Translations under genes and position numbers: made by a program
Shown here: positions 1-9,184 of the stretch, one piece after another
How the letters are laid out: each line of letters opens with the position of its first letter
Position numbering within the stretch: position 1 is the stretch's first letter
The notes under the pieces: generated by a model
Databases searched by the model: none
Seen by the model: only the letters and a program-made list of their open reading frames with translations
Told to the model about the DNA's origin: nothing
NCBI GenBank assembly: GCA_934101175.1
Contig: CAKOQC010000006.1
Span: 1 to 64,000 of the forward strand
DNA from: RUG705 sp934101175
GTDB taxonomy: Bacteria; Bacillota_I; Bacilli_A; RF39; UBA660
Direction of reading: 5' to 3'
DNA: 64,000 nt

Positions 1-99
1 ACACTTTTTTCGCATTTTCTTGTCTTTTTTTCATTTTTTTACGCTTTTCTACTTTTTGAGTGTTTTTATACTCTTTTCTTGGTACAATTCGTTGGTAAT

Positions 100-594
100 T
101 TAATTATTTTTTAATTTTGTTTTAGCAAGACTAACTATTTCTTCAGTAAGCCCTTTATTATAAAAATTAGTATGAATAAAACTGTCAAAATAGTTTTCAT
201 ATCCTTTAAATAGTTCATCATCAATAATAATATATCTTTTTATATCTGGATGACTTTTTAAATAGGCTGATATTTCTTCACTTCTATTTCCTTTTATATA
301 AGTAGTAGTATCTACTATTGGTAAACCTTTATTTACTAAATATTCTTCAATTAAAGGCCATATACGAATGTTTTTCCAAGCCGAAGTAATAACAATATCG
401 GAATTAGTTTCATTTGCCAACTCTTTTAGTAAAAGAATGCTATTATAGTTTAAATCATTTATTTGTCTTAAGTAAAATATTTCTAAATTACTTTCTAATT
501 CATTTATAGCATTATTTATACCTTTATTTTCACGCAAAAAATTATCGCTATTTAAGACGCCATCAATATCTAAAAAAATAGTATTTTGTTTCAT
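100..594 (-). CDS. HAD-fold phosphatase-like protein
   Basis: A 164-residue protein that opens with a HAD motif I signature (FLDIDGVLNS, residues 7-16). The first Asp is the expected nucleophile and the second the general acid. A later Thr/Ser-rich strand (IVITSAW) fits motif II and IIIDDELF fits the acidic motif IV. The length and the DIDGVLNS start resemble the small HAD domains grouped with 'Swiss Army Knife' RNA-repair proteins; that grouping is from memory. The substrate is unknown. The start codon overlaps the stop of the upstream rluB gene by a base (TAATG), so the two are co-transcribed and probably translationally coupled. Confidence 0.75.
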   Translation of the reverse strand: MKQNTIFLDIDGVLNSDNFLRENKGINNAINELESNLEIFYLRQINDLNYNSILLLKELANETNSDIVITSAWKNIRIWPLIEEYLVNKGLPIVDTTTYIKGNRSEEISAYLKSHPDIKRYIIIDDELFKGYENYFDSFIHTNFYNKGLTEEIVSLAKTKLKNN

Positions 595-1310
595 TATTTC
601 ACCAATGAATACAAAACAGCTATTTCTTTATTAGTAAGACGACGATATTCACCAGGTTTTACTCCAGTTAAATCTAAGTTAGCATATTTTTCTCTTTTTA
701 ATTTTAAAACATCATGATTGATGGCTTCAAACATTTTCTTTACTTGATGATTTCTTCCTTCATGAATAGTTAGTTCTACTAATGACTTGTCTGTTTTTTT
801 GTCATACTTCTTTAGGTTAACACGTGCTTTAGCGGTTTTTCTTCCATCTACTATAACACCTTCACGTAATCTTTTAATATCATAGCCGGTTACTAGTCCT
901 TCAACTTTAGCAAGATACTTTTTTTCAACATTACTTGATGGATGCATTAATTTGTTAGCAAGATTACCATCGTTTGTTAAAAGAATTATACCAGTAGTAT
1001 CATAGTCAAGTCTTCCTATTGGATATATTCTTTTATCTGTGGCTATTAAATCCACTACTGTTTTTCTACCATGTTCATCACTTACAGATGAAATAACTTC
1101 ACGTGGTTTGTTCAACAAATAGTATTCATAATCTTTTGCATTATCAAGAATGGTATTTTCTACTTCGATAGTATCACTAGTTTTTACTTTTGTTCCTAAT
1201 TCTCTTACTACTTCGCCATTTACTTTTACTTTTCCTGCTTGAATTAGCTCTTCAGCTTTTCTTCTTGAGGTATATCCTAAATTAGCTATTACTTTTTGTA
1301 ATCTTTCCAT
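594..1310 (-). CDS. rluB: 23S rRNA pseudouridine synthase, RluB/RsuA family
   Basis: The 238-residue protein has an N-terminal S4 RNA-binding domain (about residues 1-48, with TSRRKAEELI) followed by the pseudouridine synthase domain. The catalytic Asp lies in GRLDYDTTG (D102). The C-terminal HEGRNHQVKKMF segment is typical of the RsuA/RluB/RluE group. It isomerises a specific uridine in rRNA, most likely in 23S rRNA as in RluB. The start has a clear AGGTGAG ribosome site. It is followed by the HAD gene and diverges from the SDR gene. Which member of the group it is cannot be fixed from sequence reading alone. Confidence 0.88.
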   Translation of the reverse strand: MERLQKVIANLGYTSRRKAEELIQAGKVKVNGEVVRELGTKVKTSDTIEVENTILDNAKDYEYYLLNKPREVISSVSDEHGRKTVVDLIATDKRIYPIGRLDYDTTGIILLTNDGNLANKLMHPSSNVEKKYLAKVEGLVTGYDIKRLREGVIVDGRKTAKARVNLKKYDKKTDKSLVELTIHEGRNHQVKKMFEAINHDVLKLKREKYANLDLTGVKPGEYRRLTNKEIAVLYSLVK

Positions 1311-1392
1311 AATTACTCACCTGAAATGTATTATAACCTATTTTTTTAAATTTAACAATAGTGTATAATATAATTTAGGAGGATGTTAAAAT

Positions 1393-2139
1393 ATGAGAGC
1401 ATTGATAACAGGAGCTAGTTCGGGAATTGGACTTGATATGGCTAAATATTTAGCAGAGTTAGGATATGATTTAGTTGTTGTGGCTAGAAGTCATGATAAA
1501 TTATTAGAACTTAAGAATAGTGTAAATACTAATGTAGATATTTATTCATATGATTTATCGGTAGTAGATAATTGCTATAAGCTATATGATGAACTTATTG
1601 ATAAGAAGATTGACATAGTTATAAATAATGCAGGATATGGTATATTTGGGGATTATACAGTAGATAATTTAGAGATAGATCTTAATATGATAGATTTAAA
1701 TGTCAAATGTTTACATATATTGACAAAACTGTTTGTTAATAATAAACATACTAAATATATTTTGAATGTTGCTAGTTCAGCAGGTCTTATGAAAGGTGGA
1801 CCACTTATGAGTGGATACTATGCTACTAAGAGTTATGTTTGTAATTATAGCTTGGCTTTGTATGAGGAGCTTAGAAGAAATAAAGATAATAAACATATAT
1901 CTATTTTATGTCCAGGTCCGGTTGATACTAATTTTAATAAGAGGGCTCATGTAAAGTTTAATCTCAAATCTTTGTCTAGTGAATATGTTGCCAAATATGC
2001 AATAAATATGATGTTTAAAAATAAACTAATAATTATTCCAGGATTTACAGTTAAGTTAGGAATATTTATGACAAGATTTCTACCTACTAAGTTATTACTT
2101 AAAATAACCTATAATATTCAGAAGAAAAAAAATAAATAG
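1393..2139 (+). CDS. short-chain dehydrogenase/reductase (SDR)
   Basis: A 248-residue classical SDR. The nucleotide-binding motif TGASSGIG is at residues 6-13, the NNAG motif at 78-81, the catalytic Ser in the strand ending VASSAG (about 128-129) and the active-site pair YxxxK at Y142/K146. The PG motif follows in CPGPVDT. It should reduce or oxidise a carbonyl/alcohol with NAD(P)H; the substrate is unknown. The C-terminal hydrophobic stretch with a basic tail resembles membrane-associated SDRs of the DltE/YqjQ type. The gene has a good GGAGG site and is monocistronic, ending before a bidirectional terminator. Confidence 0.85.
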   Translation: MRALITGASSGIGLDMAKYLAELGYDLVVVARSHDKLLELKNSVNTNVDIYSYDLSVVDNCYKLYDELIDKKIDIVINNAGYGIFGDYTVDNLEIDLNMIDLNVKCLHILTKLFVNNKHTKYILNVASSAGLMKGGPLMSGYYATKSYVCNYSLALYEELRRNKDNKHISILCPGPVDTNFNKRAHVKFNLKSLSSEYVAKYAINMMFKNKLIIIPGFTVKLGIFMTRFLPTKLLLKITYNIQKKKNK

Positions 2140-2217
2140 AAGTAATAGCTATACTGATTTTAAATTCTATTTCATTTTAGTGATTGCAAAACTATTATAC
2201 TCCCCTATTATGAATAT

Positions 2218-2254
2218 TAAAAACACGTTCATTTTTATGTGAACGTGTTTTCTT
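2218..2254. terminator. bidirectional intrinsic terminator
   Basis: Inverted repeat AAACACGTTCA (2221-2231) / TGAACGTGTTT (2240-2250) with A-rich and T-rich flanks. It lies between the convergent SDR and transporter genes and can serve both. Confidence 0.8.
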
Positions 2255-2255
2255 A

Positions 2256-3686
2256 TTATAGTAATACTACTAATAATGTTACTAAGGCTACTAAGATAAC
2301 TAGTGCTAAGATAAATCTCCAGATATATTTTAACCATGTAGTATATGGAACATCTAAATAAGATAATCCAAATATTAAAATTATACTTGTAGGTCCTACT
2401 ATTGAGAATACTCCATAGATTCCTTGTAATAAGATAGCTACTGATTCATAGATTGTTTCATCAGTAATTAATCCTACTAATGGTGAGAAGCATCCTGCAA
2501 TAATGTATGAAATATCAACATTTAATAAGCATCCTAAGAAAGCTAATAATGAAGATACACCATAGTTAAATGTACCATAATTAGAAATTATCTTTTCTAA
2601 GAATCCATTATTATATGCACATACTAAGACAGTATAAGCAATTGATGCAAGGATAGCAGCAGGTAGAGCTTTTTTAAATCCTTCTACAAAACTATCAATG
2701 TATTCATCAACCTTTACTTTATTTACAAGTGCAATAATAAGTGATGCAAATAATAGTAAAAGATTAATTATAATATAATGATACCATGGGTTACCATTTA
2801 AGTTCCAATCACCTAAAGCTGGTAAGCTTGATGAGATGATATTTGGAAAAATATTGAAATCTTTAATTGATAAACCAGTTATCCATGTATGAATATTATT
2901 AAATAATTCTATTTCAAATAATGAACTCCATGGAATCATACCAATTATTAATATTACTAAAACAAATGATAAGATAACTATTAAAGGCCATGTTTTAATG
3001 TCTTTATAATTTCCTTTAACTTCATTTATTAATAGTTCAGAATTATCATTTAATTCATATTTAACTTTCTTTTCTTCAACAGCTTTAATGTGTTTATTTA
3101 CAAAGTAGATTAATAGAGCAATTCCAGCAAAAAGTAATAATAATTTTGGAAAGGTATTAGCAAGTGATGAATCTATTCCAACAAAAGATTCGTAAGTTGA
3201 TACGGCATATGTATTTGGATTTACAAAGTTTACAAATACGCCACCAATATAACCTATCATAATACTTACAATGGTAGAACTTAGAGCTACTAATTTATCA
3301 TATCCTAATAGTAGAATTATTGATGCTACAAAAGGTACAAATACTATTAGTTCTAAACTCATTCCTGTAAGTGATGCAATTACTGCAAATAATATTATAA
3401 TAACAAATATAAATTTTTTTCCTAAAGGTTTAACTTTAGTTACAATGCTATCTAGCAATTTTTTGTATGATGGTGTTTTGTTTAGTAAACCATAAAATCC
3501 GCCAACTACAAGAATAAATAAGACTATATAGCAAAAATTTTGTAAGACAATACCAAAATAGTTTATAAATATGTCAGCTAAGCCAGTATAAGCTACTGTA
3601 TCTTGTCTTCCTGGTAGAATAAAACTAACAATTACAAGTAATAGAAGTAATATTCCAAGTGTTTTTAATAATCCGTGTTTTTTCAT
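2256..3686 (-). CDS. YfcC/DcuC-type membrane transporter
   Basis: A 476-residue polytopic protein with about 11-12 hydrophobic helices. The N-terminal helix ending in FILPGR and the re-entrant-like segment SLTGMSLELIVFVPF match the general pattern of the YfcC/DcuC family (ion-transporter superfamily), whose members move dicarboxylates, amino acids or peptides. A second similar half begins around residue 330 (KKALPAAILASIAYTVLVC). The substrate cannot be read from the sequence. It has an AGGAGG ribosome site and sits downstream of lysS on the same strand with an 80-bp gap, so it may be separately transcribed. Confidence 0.7.
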   Translation of the reverse strand: MKKHGLLKTLGILLLLLVIVSFILPGRQDTVAYTGLADIFINYFGIVLQNFCYIVLFILVVGGFYGLLNKTPSYKKLLDSIVTKVKPLGKKFIFVIIILFAVIASLTGMSLELIVFVPFVASIILLLGYDKLVALSSTIVSIMIGYIGGVFVNFVNPNTYAVSTYESFVGIDSSLANTFPKLLLLFAGIALLIYFVNKHIKAVEEKKVKYELNDNSELLINEVKGNYKDIKTWPLIVILSFVLVILIIGMIPWSSLFEIELFNNIHTWITGLSIKDFNIFPNIISSSLPALGDWNLNGNPWYHYIIINLLLLFASLIIALVNKVKVDEYIDSFVEGFKKALPAAILASIAYTVLVCAYNNGFLEKIISNYGTFNYGVSSLLAFLGCLLNVDISYIIAGCFSPLVGLITDETIYESVAILLQGIYGVFSIVGPTSIILIFGLSYLDVPYTTWLKYIWRFILALVILVALVTLLVVLL

Positions 3687-3765
3687 TTTAATCCTCCTTA
3701 TTTCTTAAAGTATCACTAGTCTAACTTTTTTTCTTTTCGACATTATTACTTTTCGATAGTTTATA

Positions 3766-5247
3766 CTATCTGTTTTTCATAGTAGGGAATAATATTACAT
3801 CCCTAATAGATTCTTGCTCTGTAAACAACATGCACATTCTGTCGATACCATAGCCAATTCCGCCTGCTGGGGGCATACCATATTCAAGGGCCTCAATAAA
3901 GTCCATGTCAATGTCATTGGCTTCGTCATTTCCTAATTCTCGTTCTTTTAGTTGATCTTCAAATCTCTCTAATTGATCGATAGGATCATTTAATTCTGTG
4001 TAAGCATTACAGAATTCTTTTCCTCCTATAAATAGTTCGAATCTATCAACAAATCTTGGATCATCTGGATTTCTCTTAGTTAATGGAGAAATTTCTACTG
4101 GATGACCATACAAGAATGTAGGCTGAATTAAAGTTTCTTCAACATAAGTTTCAAAGAACTTATTAATAATATGTCCTAGGGCATGTTCATGCTCTTCTAT
4201 TTCTATATGATGCTCTTTAGCTAATTCAAGGGCTTTTTCTAAAGTCATATCAGGGGCTTTAAAATCAATACCAATTTTTTCCTTAATAGCATCTGTCATA
4301 CTAATACGTTGCCATGATTCTAGGTTAATCTCATTGCCACCCCAATTAAAGGTATATTTGCCAAATACTTCTTTAGCAATAGTCTTAAACATAGCTTCTG
4401 TTAATTCCATCATACCTTCTAAGTTAGAATATGCTAAGTAGGCTTCCATCATGGTAAACTCAGGGTTATGTCTTGGATCCATACCTTCATTTCTGAAAAC
4501 ACGACCAATTTCATATACGGCTTCCATGCCTCCTACTAATAGTCTTTTTAATGGTAATTCTAGAGCTATGCGAAGATACATATCAATATCTTGAGCATTA
4601 TGATGAGTTGTAAATGGTCTAGCAGCAGCTCCTGTTAATAGGGTTGTTAAGACAGGAGTTTCTACTTCTGTAAAGCCACGACCATCCATAAAGTTTTGAA
4701 TACATCTAATTATTTTTGGCCTAGTAAAGGCTATTCTTTTAGAATCCTCATTCATAATTAAATCAACATAACGACGACGGTATCTTTCTTCAATATCTGT
4801 TAGTCCATGGAATTTTTCTGGTAATGGTCTTAGAGCTTTAACTAGATGAGTATATTTTAAACATTTTAAAGTAATCTCACCAGTTTTAGTCTTCATTACT
4901 CTTCCGGTAACTCCAACGATATCACCAATATCAGCAGTCTTAAATAAATTGTATGATTCTTCACCAATATCATTTATAGATATATATATTTGAATAGAAC
5001 CCATTTTATCTTGAATAGTAAAGAATGAAGCTTTACCCATTTTACGGATAAACATTATTCTACCGGCAACGGTATATTCATCAAAAATGTTTTCGAATTC
5101 ATCATGTTCAATGTCACAATACTTATCTTTTATTTCTTTACTATAAGCAGTTCTATCAAATCTTTGACCAAATGGATCTAAACCCATTTCTTTAATTTTA
5201 CTTGCTTTCTCTCTTCTTACAATTTCTTGATCAGTTAGTTCTCGCAT
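3766..5247 (-). CDS. lysS: lysyl-tRNA synthetase, class II
   Basis: A 493-residue class II synthetase of normal length. The N-terminal OB-fold anticodon-binding domain covers roughly residues 55-150 (GRIMFIRKMGKASFFTIQD). Class II motif 2 appears as the FRNEGMDPRHNPEFT stretch and motif 3 as GGIGYGIDRMCML near the C-terminus. It charges tRNA-Lys in the cytosol. It follows the RDD gene by only 4 bp and dusB lies just upstream, so dusB-RDD-lysS is one operon. The pairing of dus and lysS is common in Firmicutes. Confidence 0.97.
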   Translation of the reverse strand: MRELTDQEIVRREKASKIKEMGLDPFGQRFDRTAYSKEIKDKYCDIEHDEFENIFDEYTVAGRIMFIRKMGKASFFTIQDKMGSIQIYISINDIGEESYNLFKTADIGDIVGVTGRVMKTKTGEITLKCLKYTHLVKALRPLPEKFHGLTDIEERYRRRYVDLIMNEDSKRIAFTRPKIIRCIQNFMDGRGFTEVETPVLTTLLTGAAARPFTTHHNAQDIDMYLRIALELPLKRLLVGGMEAVYEIGRVFRNEGMDPRHNPEFTMMEAYLAYSNLEGMMELTEAMFKTIAKEVFGKYTFNWGGNEINLESWQRISMTDAIKEKIGIDFKAPDMTLEKALELAKEHHIEIEEHEHALGHIINKFFETYVEETLIQPTFLYGHPVEISPLTKRNPDDPRFVDRFELFIGGKEFCNAYTELNDPIDQLERFEDQLKERELGNDEANDIDMDFIEALEYGMPPAGGIGYGIDRMCMLFTEQESIRDVILFPTMKNR

Positions 5248-5251
5248 TTTA

Positions 5252-5845
5252 TCATCTTCCTTCTCTTATAACTATAGTATTAGCCATTAAATCATGTAAT
5301 CCTCTTTTATCTTTTCGATATAGAACAAGGGCAACTGAAATGACTATAAAGATTGTTTCTATGGCAGTAATAGTAGTATATCCCATTAGATAACCTGTTT
5401 TATTTAATGTATAGACAAACACTATATTAAGAATGCCTGAAGCTATATTAAATATAAATAACTCTCTTATTAAAAATTTAATAAAGGTAGGCGGTTTTTG
5501 GGTATCTTTATCTACTACTCTTAGATGGAGTAATTTTTTACCAATAGTTTGTCCTTTATTCATATATTGAAAAATTACAAAGTAAGCAATTAATATGGCA
5601 GTTCCTACTCCTAGGGATATAACATTAGATTTTTGATTTTCATAAATAATACTTGTATAGTTATCAATAAACTCTTCTTCAGTTACTAAATTATTAGTAT
5701 AACTTTCAGTTAATTCTTTTATTTTAGCATTATAACTATCTGTTGTTGAAGTTAATCCACAAGATGCTATAATCAGTGTAATTATATATATGATGACCAT
5801 ATCAACAAAATAAGCTGATAATCTATCAAAAAAAGTTATTTCCAT
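5252..5845 (-). CDS. RDD family membrane protein
   Basis: A 197-residue protein with about four transmembrane segments. The N-terminal FFDRLSAYFVDMVII is the R-D-D signature region of the RDD family, and the QTIGKKLLHLRVVDKD motif sits after the third helix. The C-terminal RKDKRGLHDLMANTIVI is also typical. Function is not established for this family beyond possible transport of ions or osmolytes. A long soluble loop (about residues 35-70) lies between the first two helices. It is in an operon between dusB and lysS with no room for a promoter on either side. Confidence 0.85.
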   Translation of the reverse strand: MEITFFDRLSAYFVDMVIIYIITLIIASCGLTSTTDSYNAKIKELTESYTNNLVTEEEFIDNYTSIIYENQKSNVISLGVGTAILIAYFVIFQYMNKGQTIGKKLLHLRVVDKDTQKPPTFIKFLIRELFIFNIASGILNIVFVYTLNKTGYLMGYTTITAIETIFIVISVALVLYRKDKRGLHDLMANTIVIREGR

Positions 5846-5860
5846 ATCATCCCTCTTTTG

Positions 5861-6835
5861 TTAATTATATAATTTTTTTGAGTAATTATCAAGTATTTGG
5901 TATATTTCTTCTTTAGTTTTTGCTTTAAAACATTCATTTTGGACTTCTTTATGATAAGGTAATCCTTTGATATACCAAGCAATATGACTACGCATTTCTA
6001 AAACAGCAATATGTTCATCTTTTATTTTTAAGAGGTATTCTAAATGTTTATAACACATGGCTATTTTTTCTTCAGGAGTAGGTTTAGGAATAATTTCTCC
6101 AGTTTTTAGATAGGTATCTATTTCTTTTATTAACCAAGGGTTTCCTAATACACCACGTCCTATCATGATGGCATCACAATTAGTAAACTCTAGCATGTGT
6201 TTAGCGGTTTCTATACTAGTAATATCACCATTACCAATAACGGGGATACTGACATTTTCTTTTACAGCTTTGATAATATTTAAATCGGCTTTTCCGCTAT
6301 ATAACTGACTTCTAGTACGAGGGTGAACAGTTATAGCACTGGCACCGGCTTTTTCACAAATTTTGGCGACTTCAACAGCATTAATAGAATTAAAGTCCCA
6401 ACCGCTTCTTATTTTAACAGTTACCGGAACGGGAACAGATTCTACTACAGCACTAACAATATCATAAATTAACTGAGGATTTTTTAGTAAGGCTGAACCA
6501 GCTTGTGATCTTACTGCTACTTTAGGTACAGGACAACCCATGTTAATATCTATGATATCAGGATGCATTATTTCATATACTAATTTAGCAGCTTTGACAA
6601 AAGTCTCCTTATCACTACCAAATATTTGTTGAGATATTGGGCGTTCTGATTCTTCAAAATAAAGCATATCTTTAGTTTTCTTACTATTATATACCATTCC
6701 TTTATCTGAGACCATTTCAGCGCATACTAAAGCACAGCCCATTTCTTTACAAATTCTTCTAAAGGCACTATTACATACTCCTGCCATGGGAGCTAAAATA
6801 ACTTGTCCATTTAATTCAATATTCCCTATTTTCAT
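5861..6835 (-). CDS. dusB: tRNA-dihydrouridine synthase
   Basis: A TIM-barrel flavoenzyme that reduces uridine to dihydrouridine in the tRNA D-loop. The FMN-binding start LAPMAGVCN, the signature NMGCPVPKV with its catalytic Cys, and the downstream VTVKIRSGW and GNGDI segments are all present. The frame opens at a GTG at 6844, but an AGGTG site correctly spaced to the ATG at 6835 makes that the likely start, giving 324 residues. It heads the dusB-RDD-lysS operon, just behind rlmH. Confidence 0.93.
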   Translation of the reverse strand: MKIGNIELNGQVILAPMAGVCNSAFRRICKEMGCALVCAEMVSDKGMVYNSKKTKDMLYFEESERPISQQIFGSDKETFVKAAKLVYEIMHPDIIDINMGCPVPKVAVRSQAGSALLKNPQLIYDIVSAVVESVPVPVTVKIRSGWDFNSINAVEVAKICEKAGASAITVHPRTRSQLYSGKADLNIIKAVKENVSIPVIGNGDITSIETAKHMLEFTNCDAIMIGRGVLGNPWLIKEIDTYLKTGEIIPKPTPEEKIAMCYKHLEYLLKIKDEHIAVLEMRSHIAWYIKGLPYHKEVQNECFKAKTKEEIYQILDNYSKKLYN

Positions 6836-6849
6836 GTTATTCACCTTCT

Positions 6850-7284
6850 TTATTTATGATAAGTTTCATGATTAATAATTTTAAAACTACGATATATTTG
6901 TTCTAAAAGAATTAATCTAAAAAGTCCATGAGGATATGTTAATTTAGAAAAAGATAATTTATAATTAGATTTATTTTTAATAGTATCACTAATACCATAA
7001 GAACCTCCAATAATAAAAGTTATATTAGGATAATTTATAAAGGTATTATCTATCTTTTCAGATAATTGAGTTGATGATAGAGATACTCCTTCGATAGCTA
7101 AAGATATAATATAATCTTTATTATCTAGATATTTACTTATTTCTTTAGCCTCGTTATCAGGATTTGAATCAGGTAATTCTATTAATATTGTTTTATGATA
7201 TTTATTAATTCTTTTTAAATAATCATTTATTCCTTCTTTTAAATAGTTTTCTTTTATTTTACCAATACATATTATTTTTATCAT
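6850..7284 (-). CDS. rlmH: 23S rRNA (pseudouridine1915-N3) methyltransferase RlmH
   Basis: A SPOUT-class methyltransferase. The sequence ends with EQIYRSFKIINHETYHK, the hallmark RlmH C-terminus, and holds FIIGGSYGIS (SAM-binding trefoil knot) and SFSKLTYPHGLFRLILLEQ. An upstream in-frame ATG at 7320 exists, but the GAGGA ribosome site lies 8 bases before the ATG at 7284, which gives 144 residues. That is a little shorter than the usual 155-160. It is on the same strand as dusB with a 14-bp gap. Confidence 0.93.
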   Translation of the reverse strand: MIKIICIGKIKENYLKEGINDYLKRINKYHKTILIELPDSNPDNEAKEISKYLDNKDYIISLAIEGVSLSSTQLSEKIDNTFINYPNITFIIGGSYGISDTIKNKSNYKLSFSKLTYPHGLFRLILLEQIYRSFKIINHETYHK

Positions 7285-7362
7285 ATTTTTTCCTCGCGTT
7301 TTCTTCGTATATTTTATCACATATTAAGAAATATTTCATTAATTATATTAGAAAAGGAAATC

Positions 7363-9162
7363 TTATTTGGAGATTTCCTTGTTATTTTCTAAGATATCTA
7401 CTCTATTTATGATATTTTTATTAATTTTTTCTAGAAGTATTTCTTTATTTAGAGGTTTTATTAATATATCACTAAAGCCCATCTTTAAGTATTCTTCATT
7501 ATATTCATATTTATTATCTTTACTTAGTAAGATTACTGGTATATTAAAGTTTCTTATTCCTTGTAAGTTCTTTAACATTTCATATCCTGATATTGTATTT
7601 AATTCTTCATCTAATAAGATTAAATCATATCTATTTCTAGTCTTAATTTTATTATAAGCATCTCTTCCATTTAATGAATAATCAATATTTATATTACTTC
7701 CTTTAAGTAGTTTTTCTATTATCTTGATACTAGGTTCACTATTATCTATAATTAATATTTTCTTATCTTCTAGAATACTTTGATATTTCTTCTCTTCTTT
7801 ATTTGGAGTTTTATCTATTTTCTGATCTAGGATTATCTTTATTTTATTTCCTGATCCATAATTAGATGTTAATACCATAGTACCATTCATTAAAGTTATT
7901 AATTTATAAGATTCTGAGATATTTTTATTATCTATCTTAATCTTTTCTAGTTCACTACTTTTAATACCCATACTGGAGTCTTCAATAGTAATTATTAATC
8001 TTACGATATCATTTTTAATAATAGTATTTATATCTAATTCAACATATCCTTTTTTAGTAGATTTAACACTATATGTAAGTAATAAATTAATAGCTTTCTT
8101 TAAACTAATATTATCTCCATATAGAGATTCTGGAATGCTATGATCAATATTAGTTCTAAATTCTAAGTTCTTATTATGACATATATCAGTATAACTACTG
8201 ATAATTGTTCTAAGTAACATTTTTAAATTATAACTACTATTATATATTTTTATATTTGATGAATCTATTGCTGATACATCTAAGATATCATTAGTCATCA
8301 TTCTAAACTTAGAAGTTTCTCCCTTGATATTTCTAGCAGATTCTTTATCTGTATCAATATCATCACTATCAATAATTATATCAGCTTCATTATCAATATT
8401 CTTAGTAGTAGCTCTAATTTCTTGGGTCATATTATATAAGAATAAAGTCTTTTCTTCGTTGGCATTATCAGATATTTCTTTAGCTTCATGCATTTCTTTA
8501 AGTAGTTTCATGTCTGGGTTTTCTATGGTGAAGTACATTAAGAATGTTATAAATGCGTGAATTGGTACTGCTAACAATAGTCCTGGATTTTCATATTGAA
8601 TGAAAGAGCCAACACCACCAATAATAATAAACAATACTAATGGTAAGAAACGCTTATCTCTAATATTTTTTCTATTATATATAAGGCAAATAATTCCAAT
8701 AATAGTAAATAGCATTGATGAAACATAAACAATATTTACACTGCTACCATAAGTATAAGTTATTTTACCATCACAATAAAAACTAATTGGTAATTTAAAT
8801 ATTAAAACCGAAAAAATTATTAATAGAATCATAAAAATAGTTCTTACTGTTTTTTTGTATTTTTCTTGATTATTCATATTTAGTGTAATAATCATTATAT
8901 ATAAACATAAAACTGTTATCCATAATTGTAAAAAAACGCAATATAATTTAGCTACAAAATAACTAATAACTGTTATCGTTGAATATAATGGCCCTACAAA
9001 GTCTAATAATAATTCCAAAATTAATTCAGTAATAGCTACTATAACTAAAAATATATATATTTTATTCTCCTCATTTTTTAATCTTTTCTTATTAAAATAT
9101 ACTATAATTAACAATAACATATATGCTATTGCTTCTATTAAGAAAAATATTCCAGTACTCAT
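7363..9162 (-). CDS. membrane hybrid histidine kinase-like protein with degenerate kinase core and receiver domain
   Basis: 599 residues. Six to seven hydrophobic helices fill residues 1-215. A dimerisation-like helix follows, with FLYNMTQEIR at 241-250 where FxxNxSHEIR is expected: the phosphoacceptor His is replaced by Gln (Q247). The ATPase-like part lacks the N-box Asn (LLLTYSVKST, 360-369) and has DSSMGI (395-400) in place of DTGxGI. A receiver domain (about 467-585) keeps the phospho-Asp (D518), Ser547 and Lys569. What is seen suggests a sensor that no longer autophosphorylates but may still be phosphorylated by another kinase. The AMP-ligase gene upstream is 22 bp away, so the two likely share a transcript. 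The signal and partner are unknown. Confidence 0.7.
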   Translation of the reverse strand: MSTGIFFLIEAIAYMLLLIIVYFNKKRLKNEENKIYIFLVIVAITELILELLLDFVGPLYSTITVISYFVAKLYCVFLQLWITVLCLYIMIITLNMNNQEKYKKTVRTIFMILLIIFSVLIFKLPISFYCDGKITYTYGSSVNIVYVSSMLFTIIGIICLIYNRKNIRDKRFLPLVLFIIIGGVGSFIQYENPGLLLAVPIHAFITFLMYFTIENPDMKLLKEMHEAKEISDNANEEKTLFLYNMTQEIRATTKNIDNEADIIIDSDDIDTDKESARNIKGETSKFRMMTNDILDVSAIDSSNIKIYNSSYNLKMLLRTIISSYTDICHNKNLEFRTNIDHSIPESLYGDNISLKKAINLLLTYSVKSTKKGYVELDINTIIKNDIVRLIITIEDSSMGIKSSELEKIKIDNKNISESYKLITLMNGTMVLTSNYGSGNKIKIILDQKIDKTPNKEEKKYQSILEDKKILIIDNSEPSIKIIEKLLKGSNINIDYSLNGRDAYNKIKTRNRYDLILLDEELNTISGYEMLKNLQGIRNFNIPVILLSKDNKYEYNEEYLKMGFSDILIKPLNKEILLEKINKNIINRVDILENNKEISK

Positions 9163-9184
9163 TCACACTTACCTCCTCAAAAAC

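Noticed and set aside
3750..3770. GATAGTTTATACTATC palindrome as terminator of lysS
   Set aside because: The T-run is on the plus strand, but lysS and the next gene are on the minus strand, where no T-run follows.
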